Shown: positions 28,778-38,038, numbered from the stretch's first letter. The stretch: DNA of 64,000 nt from Massilia terrae (GCF_024753145.1 NZ_JANUGU010000005.1:1-64000), one strand, 5' to 3'. Made by a program: numbers and translations. Notes: generated from the sequence alone by a model not told the origin.

Positions 28778-31700
28778 TCAAAACAACACATTCTTCGGTG
28801 CTTCCGGCGGATTGGCCGGAGGCTTGGCAGGCTGCTCGGCCTCGGAACCCTGGCGGGTGCGCGGGACGCGTTTGGGCGCGGTTCCGTTGGCCGGCTTGGC
28901 CGCGGCCTTCGCGGCCGCGCTGTCGGCCAGCGGGTGCTCCGCCTCGGCGCGCGCGGCGGCATGTTTCGGTGCTTCGCCCGACGGCTTCTTCGCGGCTTCC
29001 ACCGGCGCAGCCGCTGGATGCTTGAGCGGCACCGTCACGTCGGCGGCAGCGGCCTTTGCCGCCGGTGCCGCTGCAGGCGCTGCCTTCGCCGCCGTGTCAG
29101 CCGGCGACGCAGACTGTGCCGCGGCCTCCGCCGTCACCGGCGCTTTCGGCGGCGCCACCACCGACAGCACCACATTGGCGTGCTGCGGCTCGATCATCGG
29201 CATCAGGCTCGGCGCCAGCGACACCAGCAGTTGCACCGGCAGCGCGCTGGTGAAGTCGTAGTTCTCCGACTCCGGCCCGTGCACATAGGCGATCATGGTG
29301 CCGAAGAAGCGCTCGCCGATGTTGAAGACGAAGGTCGCGGTGCGGTTCACGTAGCGCGACTCGATCAGGCGGCCGCCCGGCGCGAACACGTCGAAGCGCT
29401 GGTCGCCGGTGCCGGTCTTGCCGCCCACCGCGATCACGCTGCCGTCGGCCAGCTTGAACGCTTCCTTGGCGCGGCGCGCGGTGCCGTCCGATACCACGCC
29501 ACGGATCGCGTCGAGCGTGGCGCGCGCGACGTCGGCCGACAGCACGCGTTCGCCGGCGCCTTGCGGCGCGTGCCCGACCAGCGTTTCATACGGCGTGCCG
29601 GCCGCGAAATGCATCGAATCGATGCGCTCCACCGGCTTCCTCACGCCGCCGTTGACCAGGATGCCCATCAGTTCGGCCAGCGCGGCCGGCCGGTCGGCCG
29701 AGGCGCCCAGCGTGGTCGCGTACGACGGCACCAGCGAGTCGAACGGGTAGCCCATCTTCTTCCACTGGGCGTGGATCTTGAGGAAGGCCTCGACTTCGAT
29801 CAGGCCCGCGATGCGCTTGTCCTGCGCGTGCTTGCGGTGGGTCTTGAACAGCCAGGCATAGACTTCCTGGCGCTCCTTGACCGAAGCCTTGACCAGTTCG
29901 TCCCAGCCGGCCTTCGGATGGGTCGCCATATAACGCACCAGCCACAGTTCGAGCGGGTGGACCGAGGCCACGTAGCCGCGGTCGGCCAGCGACATGTTCT
30001 CCGGGTCGTAGGTTTCGTACATCTTGGCCAGCTTGTCCTGCTCGACCTCGTTCTTGTCCGGCACATTGGAATTGATGAAGGCGCCGAACTGCTGCAGCGT
30101 GCCTTCCGGATGGATGGTGCGGTACACCGCCGCCAGCCGCGAGGGCTTCGGATGCATGCCGGACAGGAGGATCTGCTCGTCCTCGGCCGCGGTGTGGCCC
30201 TTGTACTTGTTCCAGAACTTGGCGAGGAAGACCTGGCCCTCGCGGTCGGCGAAGCGCGCCAGGTATTCGGCGCGGCGCGGATCGTCGGCATCGGCCAGCA
30301 GCTGCGCGGAGGAGCCGGGCAGCTGGAACATGTAGTAGCGCACGACGTCGCGCATCAGGCGGATGAACAGCAGGTTGGTCGAGTTCTGCAGGCCCTGGCG
30401 CACGGTCAGGATGCGGCTGTCGTCCAGCTTGCTGAAGTTGTGGAACACGTGCAGGCCACCGCCGGTGAAGAAGGCTTCGCCCGGGCTGCCCGAATACTTG
30501 CGCTCCATCGCGGCGTTGAGCATCGGCGGCAGCGAGCGGTCGGCGTTCGGCGGCAAGGTGCGGAAGTAGTCGATCGCCCACTGCGTCAGGTGGTCGCGCG
30601 GGTCGACGTGGATCTTGGCCAGCTGCTCCTTGTCCAGCGGCTCCAGGCGCTCGTGCAGCTGGTCGAAGATGTCGAAATAGGTCACCAGGGTGCGCAGCTT
30701 GGAGGTCGAGCCGAGGTCGAGCTTGGCGCCCTCGTTGATGTCGAGCGGCTGGTCGAAGTTATCGGTCTGCACGCGCAGGTAGTTGGCGTCCTTGCCGCGC
30801 TCCATCAGGGTGAAGCTGTACACCACTTTGGCCGGGTCGCCGGCGCCGAGCATGCCCTTGCCGGTGAGGCCGGCATCAAGCGCCGCTTCCGCCGTCGACA
30901 GCTTGCGCAGCGCCGCCGTCACCGCTTTCTGCGCATCGGAATCGAGCGTGGTCTTGACCGACAGGTCGAGGCGGTCGACGTTGTACAGGCGCGGATCGCC
31001 CAGCAGGCCCGCCAGGTGGGTGCGCACCGCGTTGGCGGCCTTGCGCGAGACGAAGGCATTGGCCGGCATCGGCGCCACGCCGCTGGCCTGCGAGGGATGC
31101 AGTTTGATCTTGAGCGCGGCGTCGCGGATCTGCGGCGAGATCACGCCGGCCTGCGCCAGCACGCGCAGGTGGGCGTCGGTCAGGGTTTCGAGATCGTTCT
31201 GGCCGGCGCCAAGATAATAGGCCGGACGGCGCTGGGCGATGAACAGCGACAGCGCTTCCTTGTAGGCCGCCACGGCGTCCAGCGACCAGCGCGGCGACAG
31301 CAGTTCGCGGTTGACCGCGGCGAAGTCGCGGCCGTACCAGACCCACATGCCGTCGCCGATGCCGTTCACTTCGCCGTAGCCGACCTTGGCCGACAGCGGC
31401 ACCGTGTTCAGGTATTCGAGCACGATGCGGCGGCGCGCGTCGGTGGTGTCCTCGCCGCCCTGGTAGGCGCGCAGGGTGGCCGAGGCCATCTGGCGCAGCT
31501 TGTCGCCCAGCGAGGCCGTGCGCCCTTCCGACGAGTGGCGGTATTTTTCGATCTGGGTGGCCAGCGTGCTGCCGCCGGCCACGCGTCCGCCGCCGCCCAG
31601 GCCGACGGAGTGGACGATCTTGTCGAACACCGCTTTCGAAAAACGGTCCCACTCGACCGCCGGATTGCGCTTCGGGTAGTCGGTATTGAGCAGCTCGCGG

Positions 31701-32395
31701 TTCTCGATGAACAGCAGGCTGCGCACCAGCAGCGGCGGCGCGTCGTTGAAGTGGCTGTAGATGCGCTCCGGGTAGCGCGCCTGGAACAGCATCTGGCCGT
31801 TGCGGTCGAGGATGTCGAGGCCGACGCGGGTCTTTTCCGGATAGATGGCGAACAGGCCCATGTCGGCCAGCTCCACCATCTGGGGCGAGATGCGCGCCTG
31901 GGCCTCGATCGCGTAGTGGTGCAGCTTGAGCTTGCCGAGATAGTCGGGCAGGTTGGCGTAGCCGAGCCGTTCGTCGTAGGGGCTGCCGGACGGGAAGCGG
32001 ATCGCCTTGCTGGGGCCGGCCTCGACCCGGTAGCTCAGCTTCGTGGCCAGCTCGGAAAAGAAACGCGCCTGCAACGCCGAGCTGCGCATCTCCTGCCACA
32101 CCAGCAGGCCGAAAATCAGCAGCAACAGCAGGAAGCCGGCCAGCACATAGCGGCCGAAGCGGGTCGGCTTCTTGCGCTCGGGCTTGGGCGGCGTGGGCTC
32201 GGGCGGCGGCGCCTCGGCGCCACCGGGAATCACCGACAGCTCGGGCTGGGGATATTTTTCTTGCGGAACCCCTTGCGCGGCGACGCCGGCCGCGGCCATG
32301 GCGGGCATGGGCTGGGGGAAGCCGAAGCGTGGGCGGAACAAGCGCGCAGCGCGCTCGACCATGCTGGGCCGTTCTGAACGGCGGTTACTTTCCAT
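28778..32395 (-). CDS. Large bifunctional penicillin-binding protein (transglycosylase/transpeptidase)
   Basis: This 1205-aa protein is far longer than the usual 750-850-aa class A PBPs. A Pro-rich cytoplasmic tail precedes a membrane anchor at 82-100. The GT51 domain has Glu231 (FIENRELLNTDYP) and GGSTLATQIEKY (274-285). The transpeptidase has STSK (Ser563, Lys566), an STN motif (QNSTNLLFIRL) and GGKTGTGDQ. The last ~115 residues are an Ala/Pro/Lys-rich low-complexity tail. Motifs deviate from canonical PBP1 (GGSTITQQL), so this is a divergent PBP, probably an accessory peptidoglycan synthase. Confidence 0.9.
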   Translation of the reverse strand: MESNRRSERPSMVERAARLFRPRFGFPQPMPAMAAAGVAAQGVPQEKYPQPELSVIPGGAEAPPPEPTPPKPERKKPTRFGRYVLAGFLLLLLIFGLLVWQEMRSSALQARFFSELATKLSYRVEAGPSKAIRFPSGSPYDERLGYANLPDYLGKLKLHHYAIEAQARISPQMVELADMGLFAIYPEKTRVGLDILDRNGQMLFQARYPERIYSHFNDAPPLLVRSLLFIENRELLNTDYPKRNPAVEWDRFSKAVFDKIVHSVGLGGGGRVAGGSTLATQIEKYRHSSEGRTASLGDKLRQMASATLRAYQGGEDTTDARRRIVLEYLNTVPLSAKVGYGEVNGIGDGMWVWYGRDFAAVNRELLSPRWSLDAVAAYKEALSLFIAQRRPAYYLGAGQNDLETLTDAHLRVLAQAGVISPQIRDAALKIKLHPSQASGVAPMPANAFVSRKAANAVRTHLAGLLGDPRLYNVDRLDLSVKTTLDSDAQKAVTAALRKLSTAEAALDAGLTGKGMLGAGDPAKVVYSFTLMERGKDANYLRVQTDNFDQPLDINEGAKLDLGSTSKLRTLVTYFDIFDQLHERLEPLDKEQLAKIHVDPRDHLTQWAIDYFRTLPPNADRSLPPMLNAAMERKYSGSPGEAFFTGGGLHVFHNFSKLDDSRILTVRQGLQNSTNLLFIRLMRDVVRYYMFQLPGSSAQLLADADDPRRAEYLARFADREGQVFLAKFWNKYKGHTAAEDEQILLSGMHPKPSRLAAVYRTIHPEGTLQQFGAFINSNVPDKNEVEQDKLAKMYETYDPENMSLADRGYVASVHPLELWLVRYMATHPKAGWDELVKASVKERQEVYAWLFKTHRKHAQDKRIAGLIEVEAFLKIHAQWKKMGYPFDSLVPSYATTLGASADRPAALAELMGILVNGGVRKPVERIDSMHFAAGTPYETLVGHAPQGAGERVLSADVARATLDAIRGVVSDGTARRAKEAFKLADGSVIAVGGKTGTGDQRFDVFAPGGRLIESRYVNRTATFVFNIGERFFGTMIAYVHGPESENYDFTSALPVQLLVSLAPSLMPMIEPQHANVVLSVVAPPKAPVTAEAAAQSASPADTAAKAAPAAAPAAKAAAADVTVPLKHPAAAPVEAAKKPSGEAPKHAAARAEAEHPLADSAAAKAAAKPANGTAPKRVPRTRQGSEAEQPAKPPANPPEAPKNVLF

Positions 32396-32660
32396 GATGG
32401 CTCAACCGGTGTGAATCAATATCCCTGCGAAGCTGTCATCGACTGCTCGCCGTTCATGCTCTGTTGACCGGTTCGACTGATCGATGACGCGCTAAGTTTC
32501 GCTGTGGCGGCAGTGTCGCGCGAGGCGACAATCTGCATGCCACTCGACACCATTCCACCACACCAATACGACATGCACGAAACACTCTTCAACAAAATTG
32601 CTGTTGATGTTTAATTTTCGCAAAAAAACAACGGCAGCGTAAGGTGTACGGCATGTGCGC

Positions 32661-33446
32661 CTACAAAGGTCGGTATTCCGCACCTACACGGTCGAGTTCA
32701 TCACACATCGCGCCGAACGCCCGTTCGACTTGTTCGGGACTGCCCTTCACCCCCAGCTCGATGTGGCGGCGGGTGTTGGCGTCGCCCACGCTGGGCAGGC
32801 TGAACACGCGCACGCCGGGATAGCTGGCCTGAAGTCCTTCCATCAGCGGCGTCAGCGCGGCCTCGGCCTGTTCGTAGACGATCACGGCCAGCTCGGCGCG
32901 CGCCTCCTGGTGGAACAGGTCGGCGTAGCAGGTGTCCAGCACCCAGGCGATCATCGGCCACGCCATCACCGGGAAGCCCGGCACGAAATGGTGGCGCTCG
33001 ACCGAGAAGCCGGCGATGCGGTTGTAGGGATTCGGGATCAGGCGCGCGCCCTGCGGGAACTCCGCCATCTTCAGGCGCTGCAGGTTTTCGGGCGCATGCA
33101 GGTCGGCCTCGCGCCCCGCTTCGCGCGCGGTTTCGCGGATGCGCTCCTCGATATGCGCGCGGCCCTCCGGATGCATCACCAGCGGCACGCCCAGCGCGGC
33201 GGCGGCGCACTGGCGCGTGTGGTCGTCCGGGGTGGCGCCGATGCCGCCGCAGGAGAACACGATATCGCTGCCGTCGAAGGTGCGGCGCAGGGTGGCCGTG
33301 ATGCGCGCGCGGTCGTCGCCGATGAACTCGGCCCAGCCCAGCTGCAGGCCGCGCTCGGCGAGCAGTTCGACCACCTTGGGAAAGTGCTGGTCACGGCGGC
33401 GGCCGGAAAGGATTTCGTCGCCGATGATGATCAGGCCGATTGCCAT
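32661..33446 (-). CDS. CinA/MoaB-like molybdopterin-binding domain protein
   Basis: This 261-aa protein has the MoCF-binding fold found in the N-terminus of competence/damage protein CinA (GLIIIGDEILSGRRRDQHF; FSCGGIGATPDDHTRQCAAA; HHFVPGFPVMAWPMIAW). It lacks the C-terminal amidase domain of full CinA. Related stand-alone proteins act on nucleotide-like compounds; the reaction here is not established. The ATG at 33446 has AGGAG 6 bases upstream. It is the last gene of a leftward run starting at 37.07 kb. Confidence 0.86.
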   Translation of the reverse strand: MAIGLIIIGDEILSGRRRDQHFPKVVELLAERGLQLGWAEFIGDDRARITATLRRTFDGSDIVFSCGGIGATPDDHTRQCAAAALGVPLVMHPEGRAHIEERIRETAREAGREADLHAPENLQRLKMAEFPQGARLIPNPYNRIAGFSVERHHFVPGFPVMAWPMIAWVLDTCYADLFHQEARAELAVIVYEQAEAALTPLMEGLQASYPGVRVFSLPSVGDANTRRHIELGVKGSPEQVERAFGAMCDELDRVGAEYRPL

Positions 33447-33512
33447 GCGCGCTCCTGGACATTGTTCATGCGTCCAGTGTGCCACGAAACGCGGTGGCCG
33501 GCTGGCCCCGAA

Positions 33513-34325
33513 TTAAGGCAGCGCGGGCGCTTCCTCGCGCAGCCGCGCCAGCGCTTCCAGGCAGTAATACTGGAACCACAGGCCGGTGAAAATGAAGATC
33601 ACGATGTAGAGCCAGATCGACAGCACCGCCAGCACCGGGAACAGCACCACCGAGGCCACCGCGCCGCCGACCCAGGCGATGCCCGGCAGCGCGCCGGCGA
33701 AGCCCGACAGCGTGCCGATCGCCAGCAGCGCGCCGCGGTGGCGCCGCAGCAGCGCATGGCGCTCCTCAAGGCTGGCGTGCGCGGCCAGCGCGTCGTAGCT
33801 CATCACCTTGGCGGTCAGCCAGCCCCACAGCAGCGCCTGGACCACCAGCGCCAGCGGCGGGAAGGCCAGCAGCGGCAGCGAGACCAGCCACAGCACGGCG
33901 AACACGAGGATCGCGAACACGCTCACCAGCAGGCTGCCGATCATATTGCCGCCTTCCTTGCGTTCCAGCGTGGGGAACTGGCGCTGGCCGACGTGGCGCG
34001 CGATCGAGGGCATCGCCACCACGCCCATGAACACCAGCGACGTGATGATCATCAGCGGCAGGAGCAGCAGCATCGCGGCCAGCGGCACCACCATCGCCTT
34101 CAGCGCGGCCAGGCCGAGGAAGGCCAGCACGCTGCCGGAGATGCCGAAGGCGCCGTACTCGGCGAACATGCCGTGCAGCCAGTCGAGCAGCGGCTGCATG
34201 AAGGTGTACAGCAGGCCGAACCACAAGGCCACCGACAGCAGCAGCGGCAGCAGCGACAGCAGCATGATCTTGCCGCTGAACTGGGACCGGAAGGCGCGCC
34301 CCCAGGCGCGTGCGATCGCCCCCAC
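33513..34325 (-). CDS. EI24/CysZ-like integral membrane protein
   Basis: This 270-aa polytopic membrane protein has about six hydrophobic segments and the EI24-family FQYYCLEALARLREE C-terminus. E. coli CysZ of this family is a sulfate transporter, but many members are uncharacterised. I place the start at the GTG two bases after the sterol-desaturase stop. An ATG at 34379 would overlap that gene by 52 bases and add an unconserved, basic N-terminus. It is part of the YncE-deacetylase-desaturase operon. Confidence 0.82.
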   Translation of the reverse strand: MGAIARAWGRAFRSQFSGKIMLLSLLPLLLSVALWFGLLYTFMQPLLDWLHGMFAEYGAFGISGSVLAFLGLAALKAMVVPLAAMLLLLPLMIITSLVFMGVVAMPSIARHVGQRQFPTLERKEGGNMIGSLLVSVFAILVFAVLWLVSLPLLAFPPLALVVQALLWGWLTAKVMSYDALAAHASLEERHALLRRHRGALLAIGTLSGFAGALPGIAWVGGAVASVVLFPVLAVLSIWLYIVIFIFTGLWFQYYCLEALARLREEAPALP

Positions 34326-34327
34326 CC

Positions 34328-35323
34328 TCAGGCCTTCCTGCGCCGCGAGAACTCGACCATGCGCACCAGGCCCAGCCACTGCTGGCGCCAGAAGCCGCGG
34401 CCATAGTCGCGGCCCGGCACGGTGTGGCCGGCGGCGTCCTGGCGCGGCAGCTGGTCGCGCACGCCGGTGTGGGCGAATTCATTGCTGAAGCGCGCGGTGC
34501 GGAACAGCATGTCCCACCACGGCAGCAGGATGCCGAAATTGCAGCCGCCCAGCGAGCCCTGCCCCTTCGATTCGTGGCCGATGCCGATCGCGTGGTGCAG
34601 GCGGTGGAAGCGCGGCGACACCAGCAGCCGCTCGCCCAGCCAGCCGAAATGGATGCGCACGTTGGCGTGCTGCAGGCTCTGGATCATGCGCGACACCGAC
34701 ACCAGCAGCACGAACTGGGCCGGCGCCACGCCGATCGCGAGCGCGATGATGGCGGTGTAGGTGTCGTTCAGCAGGTCGTCGAGCAGGTGGTTGCGATCGT
34801 CGGTCCACAGGTTCATATTGCGCTGGCTGTGGTGCAGGCTGTGCAGGCCCCACCACCAGCGCAGCTTGTGCTGGCCGCGGTGGAACCAGTAGCCGAAAAA
34901 GTCCAGCACCACAAGGTAGAGCAGGAAGCTGACCGTCGGCGACATGCCGGGCACCAGCTGCTCCAGGTTGAAGGGGTGCACGCCTTCCAGCCGCAGCATG
35001 CCCGCGATGTGGTCCATCAGCGGGTCGAGCGTGAAGAACACGGCTACCGAGAACAGGCCGGCGCGGCGGATCACGGTGTAGATGAAGTCGTTCCAGCGGG
35101 CGCGCCGGTCGTCGAACTGGTGCACCGGGATCATCGATTCGAGCGGGCGCAGCACCATGAACAGCAGCGCCAGCTCGCACAGGCCGGCGAGGAACCACTC
35201 GACGCCGTCGTAGGCGTCCTCGGTCCATTCGCCCAGGCCGGTCACGAACAGGACAGGCTCGACCACGGACTGGAACAGCCAGCCCTGGACCATGCCGAAC
35301 CAATCGAGGAAATGCTGGATCAT
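34328..35323 (-). CDS. Sterol desaturase/fatty-acid hydroxylase-family protein
   Basis: This 331-aa membrane di-iron enzyme has histidine clusters HRGQH, HSLHHS and HRLHH in the order and spacing of the fatty acid hydroxylase superfamily, plus several membrane helices. Such enzymes hydroxylate or desaturate lipids. Bacterial members act on lipid A, carotenoids or hopanoids, so the substrate here is open. It overlaps the upstream deacetylase gene by ATGA and is followed directly by the EI24 gene, indicating tight co-expression. Confidence 0.92.
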   Translation of the reverse strand: MIQHFLDWFGMVQGWLFQSVVEPVLFVTGLGEWTEDAYDGVEWFLAGLCELALLFMVLRPLESMIPVHQFDDRRARWNDFIYTVIRRAGLFSVAVFFTLDPLMDHIAGMLRLEGVHPFNLEQLVPGMSPTVSFLLYLVVLDFFGYWFHRGQHKLRWWWGLHSLHHSQRNMNLWTDDRNHLLDDLLNDTYTAIIALAIGVAPAQFVLLVSVSRMIQSLQHANVRIHFGWLGERLLVSPRFHRLHHAIGIGHESKGQGSLGGCNFGILLPWWDMLFRTARFSNEFAHTGVRDQLPRQDAAGHTVPGRDYGRGFWRQQWLGLVRMVEFSRRRKA

Positions 35324-36105
35324 TTTGTCGCGTGTTCCTGGTAAGCGGGATGTTCTCTCATGGTAGCGAAACAGAAGCCTTTCTGCTCGAGGCCGTCGAT
35401 CAGCGGCTCGAGGTCAGCCGGCGCCCACGGGTCCTTGCGCGACCAGATGCCCAGGTGCGCCATGAAGATGTCGCCATCCTTGAGATGATCGAGGGCGCGC
35501 TTGAGCAGCACCGTGTTCGGGAAGGCGTCGGACGAGGTCTCGTCGCCCGAGAAGCCGGCCTTGGCCCAGCCGACGTGGGCGTAGCCGCAGGATGCGGCGG
35601 CCGCCAGCACATTCGGCGACGTGTGGCCGCCGGGCGCGCGGAACAGCGGATCGAGGTGGCGGCCGGTGAGCTCGGCGAAGCGAGTATCGACGCGCTTGAG
35701 CTCATCGCAATACTCGGCCGCGGTCCAGGTCAGCTTGTGGCCGCCGTTGGCGCCGAACTGCGGCTTGACCACCATCTTGCCGCCGGGCAGGTCGCGCTGC
35801 CAGTAGACGTGGTCGAAGGTATGGGTGCCGAAGGCGTGGCCGTCGGCCACCAGCGATTTCCAGAACGGCGCCCAGGACGGATCCAGCGACCAGTCGCCGT
35901 TCACCGTCTTTTCATTCGCCAGGAAGAAGGTGGCCTTGATGTGGTGGCGACGCAGCGTGTTGGCGATGAACTGCGCCTGCGACTGGCTGCCGGTATCGAA
36001 GCTCAGGTAGATCGTGCCGCGGCAAGCCGCCGGGGCGGCCGCCAGCGCTACATTGCCTGAGGCCGCCAGCAGAACGGCGGCGACCGCGCGCCGCGCCTGC
36101 ATCAC
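35320..36105 (-). CDS. Secreted polysaccharide deacetylase (NodB fold), altered metal motif
   Basis: This 261-aa protein has a signal peptide (to about residue 23, ALAAAP) and a NodB domain. Motif 1 reads YLSFDTGSQ rather than TFDDG, so the second metal-binding Asp is Thr. Motif 2 HTFDH keeps both histidines, and motif 3 FRAPGGHTSP is present. It may be an active deacetylase with modified metal coordination or a degenerate one. Family substrates are N- or O-acetylated glycans. It overlaps its neighbours by 4 bases on both sides. Confidence 0.88.
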   Translation of the reverse strand: MMQARRAVAAVLLAASGNVALAAAPAACRGTIYLSFDTGSQSQAQFIANTLRRHHIKATFFLANEKTVNGDWSLDPSWAPFWKSLVADGHAFGTHTFDHVYWQRDLPGGKMVVKPQFGANGGHKLTWTAAEYCDELKRVDTRFAELTGRHLDPLFRAPGGHTSPNVLAAAASCGYAHVGWAKAGFSGDETSSDAFPNTVLLKRALDHLKDGDIFMAHLGIWSRKDPWAPADLEPLIDGLEQKGFCFATMREHPAYQEHATK

Positions 36106-37073
36106 TGCCTCGGCGCCGCGTTGGCGAAGAACACGCCGTGCGGCGACCGGCCCACAGGGATCAGCTTGGTCACCTTGCGGGTGGCGACGTCGATCACGGC
36201 GACCTTCTTAATCCAGCGCAGCGTGGCCCACAGGGTCTTGCCGTCGGAGGTCAGCTCCATGCAGTCGGGGCCGCCCGGCACATTGATCTGGCCGACGTTT
36301 TCCAGCGTGACGGTATCGATGATGTTGATCGAGTTCGACACGCGGTTCGAGACGAACATGTGGCGCTTGTCGCCCAGCGAACGGAAGTTGTGGGCGCCGT
36401 CGCCGGTCTTGATGCGCTTGACCGACTTCTGGGTACGCCAGTCGATTACCTCGACGTAGTCCGAACCCATGATGCCGACCATCAGGTACTTGTTATCCGG
36501 GGTCATGACGATCCCCGCCGGCAGTTTGCCGACCGACATGGTCCACTTGACGGTCTGCGTGTTCAGGTCGATCGCGCTGATCTGGTCGCTGCCCTGCTGG
36601 GTGATGAAGGCCAGCGTGCTGTCGGCGTTGAAGGCGATGTGGCTGGGCAGGCGCGGCAGCGCGATGCGCTTGGCCAGCGTCAGGTTGGCGCCGTCGTACT
36701 TGTAGACGTCCACGCGGTCCAGGCGCAGCGCGGCCGCCACGAACCATTTCTGGTTGGGCGAGAAGCCGATCTGGTAGGGATCGAGCACGTCGGTCAGCTT
36801 GCGCTGGATCTTGCCGGTGACAGGATCAAGGAAGATCAGCTCGTTGCCGACCGAACTGGCGACGATCAGGGACTTGTTGTCCGGGGTAGCCATCAAGTGG
36901 TGCGGCTCCTTGCCGACCGCAAAAGTGCCCTTGTCGGCGCCGGAGGCCTCGTCCAGCAGCTGCACGGTGGCGTCGCGCGAATTCAGGACCACGACGACAT
37001 TTGCCTGGGCGGCCGGGATGGCGGCAATCAGGCACAAACTGGAAAGGACAAGCTTACGGAAACTGCGCAGCAT
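36102..37073 (-). CDS. YncE-family beta-propeller protein, exported
   Basis: This 323-aa protein has a signal peptide (MLRSFRKLVLSSLCLIAAIP, cleavage after AQA) followed by six to seven YVTN-type propeller blades (VGKEPHHLMATPDNKSLIVA; GKLPAGIVMTPDNKYLMVG; GRSPHGVFFANA). Such proteins are periplasmic and usually bind partners or substrates rather than catalyse. It is the first gene of a five-gene leftward operon and overlaps the deacetylase gene by ATGA, so it may scaffold that enzyme system. Confidence 0.9.
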   Translation of the reverse strand: MLRSFRKLVLSSLCLIAAIPAAQANVVVVLNSRDATVQLLDEASGADKGTFAVGKEPHHLMATPDNKSLIVASSVGNELIFLDPVTGKIQRKLTDVLDPYQIGFSPNQKWFVAAALRLDRVDVYKYDGANLTLAKRIALPRLPSHIAFNADSTLAFITQQGSDQISAIDLNTQTVKWTMSVGKLPAGIVMTPDNKYLMVGIMGSDYVEVIDWRTQKSVKRIKTGDGAHNFRSLGDKRHMFVSNRVSNSINIIDTVTLENVGQINVPGGPDCMELTSDGKTLWATLRWIKKVAVIDVATRKVTKLIPVGRSPHGVFFANAAPRQ

Positions 37074-37189
37074 AAAAAGATTCGTTGGCCCGAGGGATCA
37101 GAGTACATATTCTACGTGGAAATCGCGGACTGCGAGGGGGCCGGGCCGCAATTCTCCGCTTCGTCACAACAGAATGAAAAAAGCGTCAA

Positions 37190-37218
37190 TGGACCCCTTG
37201 CAGGTCATGCACTACAAT
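37190..37218 (+). promoter_or_regulatory. Candidate promoter of the FKBP gene
   Basis: TGGACC, a 17-base spacer and TACAAT lie about 30 bases upstream of the start codon of the FKBP gene. The -35 match is 4 of 6 and the -10 match 5 of 6. Confidence 0.5.
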
Positions 37219-37249
37219 CGTCGTTCAATCTCAGCATCGAAGGAAAATC

Positions 37250-37606
37250 ATGTCCCTTACCACCACCAATTCCGGCCTGCAGTATGAAGACACCGTCGTC
37301 GGCTCCGGCGCCGAGGCCAAGGCGGGCCAGTACGTCACCGTGCACTACACCGGCTGGCTGCGCAATGACGACGGCACCCCGGGCGCCAAATTCGATTCGA
37401 GCAAGGACCGTAACGACCCATTCGAGTTCCCGCTGGGCGCGGGCCACGTCATCAAGGGCTGGGACGAAGGCGTGCAGGGCATGAAGGTGGGCGGTTCGCG
37501 CCGCCTGGTCATCCCGGCCAGCCTGGGCTACGGCGCGCGCGGCGCCGGCGGCGTCATCCCGCCGAACGCCACCCTGATCTTCGACGTCGAGCTGCTGGGC
37601 GTCTGA
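37250..37606 (+). CDS. FKBP-type peptidyl-prolyl cis-trans isomerase
   Basis: This 118-aa single-domain FKBP catalyses prolyl isomerisation during protein folding. Canonical active-site segments are present: VHYTGWL, FDSSKDRNDPFEFPLG, VIKGWDEGVQGMKVGG and GYGARGAGGVIPPNATLIFD. There is no signal peptide, so it is cytosolic. GAAGGAAA precedes the ATG. The next gene begins 3 bases after the stop. Confidence 0.96.
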   Translation: MSLTTTNSGLQYEDTVVGSGAEAKAGQYVTVHYTGWLRNDDGTPGAKFDSSKDRNDPFEFPLGAGHVIKGWDEGVQGMKVGGSRRLVIPASLGYGARGAGGVIPPNATLIFDVELLGV

Positions 37607-37608
37607 CC

Positions 37609-37818
37609 ATGCGCGCCTTGTTCAAGCTGGGCGTGGCCGTTGCCGTCGCACCGATGCTGCATGGCTGCATGGTGATGACAGTGGGCGGCGCGGTGGTCGG
37701 CGGCGCGGTGACCGTGGCCTCGACCGCGGTGGATGCCGGCGTTGCGGTCGGCAAGGGCGCCTACAATGTGGCGACCTATCCGTTTTCCAGCAGCGACAAG
37801 GACGGCGAGAAGAAATAA
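37609..37818 (+). CDS. Small NF038104-type lipoprotein
   Basis: This 69-aa protein has a lipoprotein signal (lipobox LHGC, Cys20). A short hydrophobic Gly/Val/Ala segment follows (MTVGGAVVGGAVTVASTAVD), then the conserved GKGAYNVATYPFSSS end. It is an outer- or inner-membrane lipoprotein of unknown function. It is three bases downstream of the FKBP gene, so co-transcribed. Confidence 0.8.
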   Translation: MRALFKLGVAVAVAPMLHGCMVMTVGGAVVGGAVTVASTAVDAGVAVGKGAYNVATYPFSSSDKDGEKK

Positions 37819-37833
37819 CAGCAAGTCAAAGTC

Positions 37834-37939
37834 AAATGGGGTTCCCGCGTGCGCGGGAACGACGGACAGTTTGTTTGCATAAGCTGACAGCTAGCAAAAT
37901 TAGATACCGTCGTTCCCGCGAACGCGGGAACCCCATTTT
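37834..37939. repeat. Two REP-like palindromes in inverted arrangement
   Basis: AATGGGGTTCCCGCGTGCGC at the left and its inverse GCGAACGCGGGAACCCCATT at the right flank about 40 bases of AT-richer sequence. Each unit is itself a hairpin and together they form a cruciform-capable structure, like a BIME pair. Confidence 0.85.
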
Positions 37940-38038
37940 GCGTGCAGACCGCAAATCGAGCGTTTCCTCTAATTTCATCCGCCAAGCGCTCCCCCTGGGC
38001 TAAGATGCAACTCTTTGCCCGACCACCCAGGAGCACTT

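Noticed and set aside
32396..32660. Small open frame at 32492-32683 on the minus strand
   Set aside because: It has no ribosome site or family features and spans the promoter region of the penicillin-binding protein gene.
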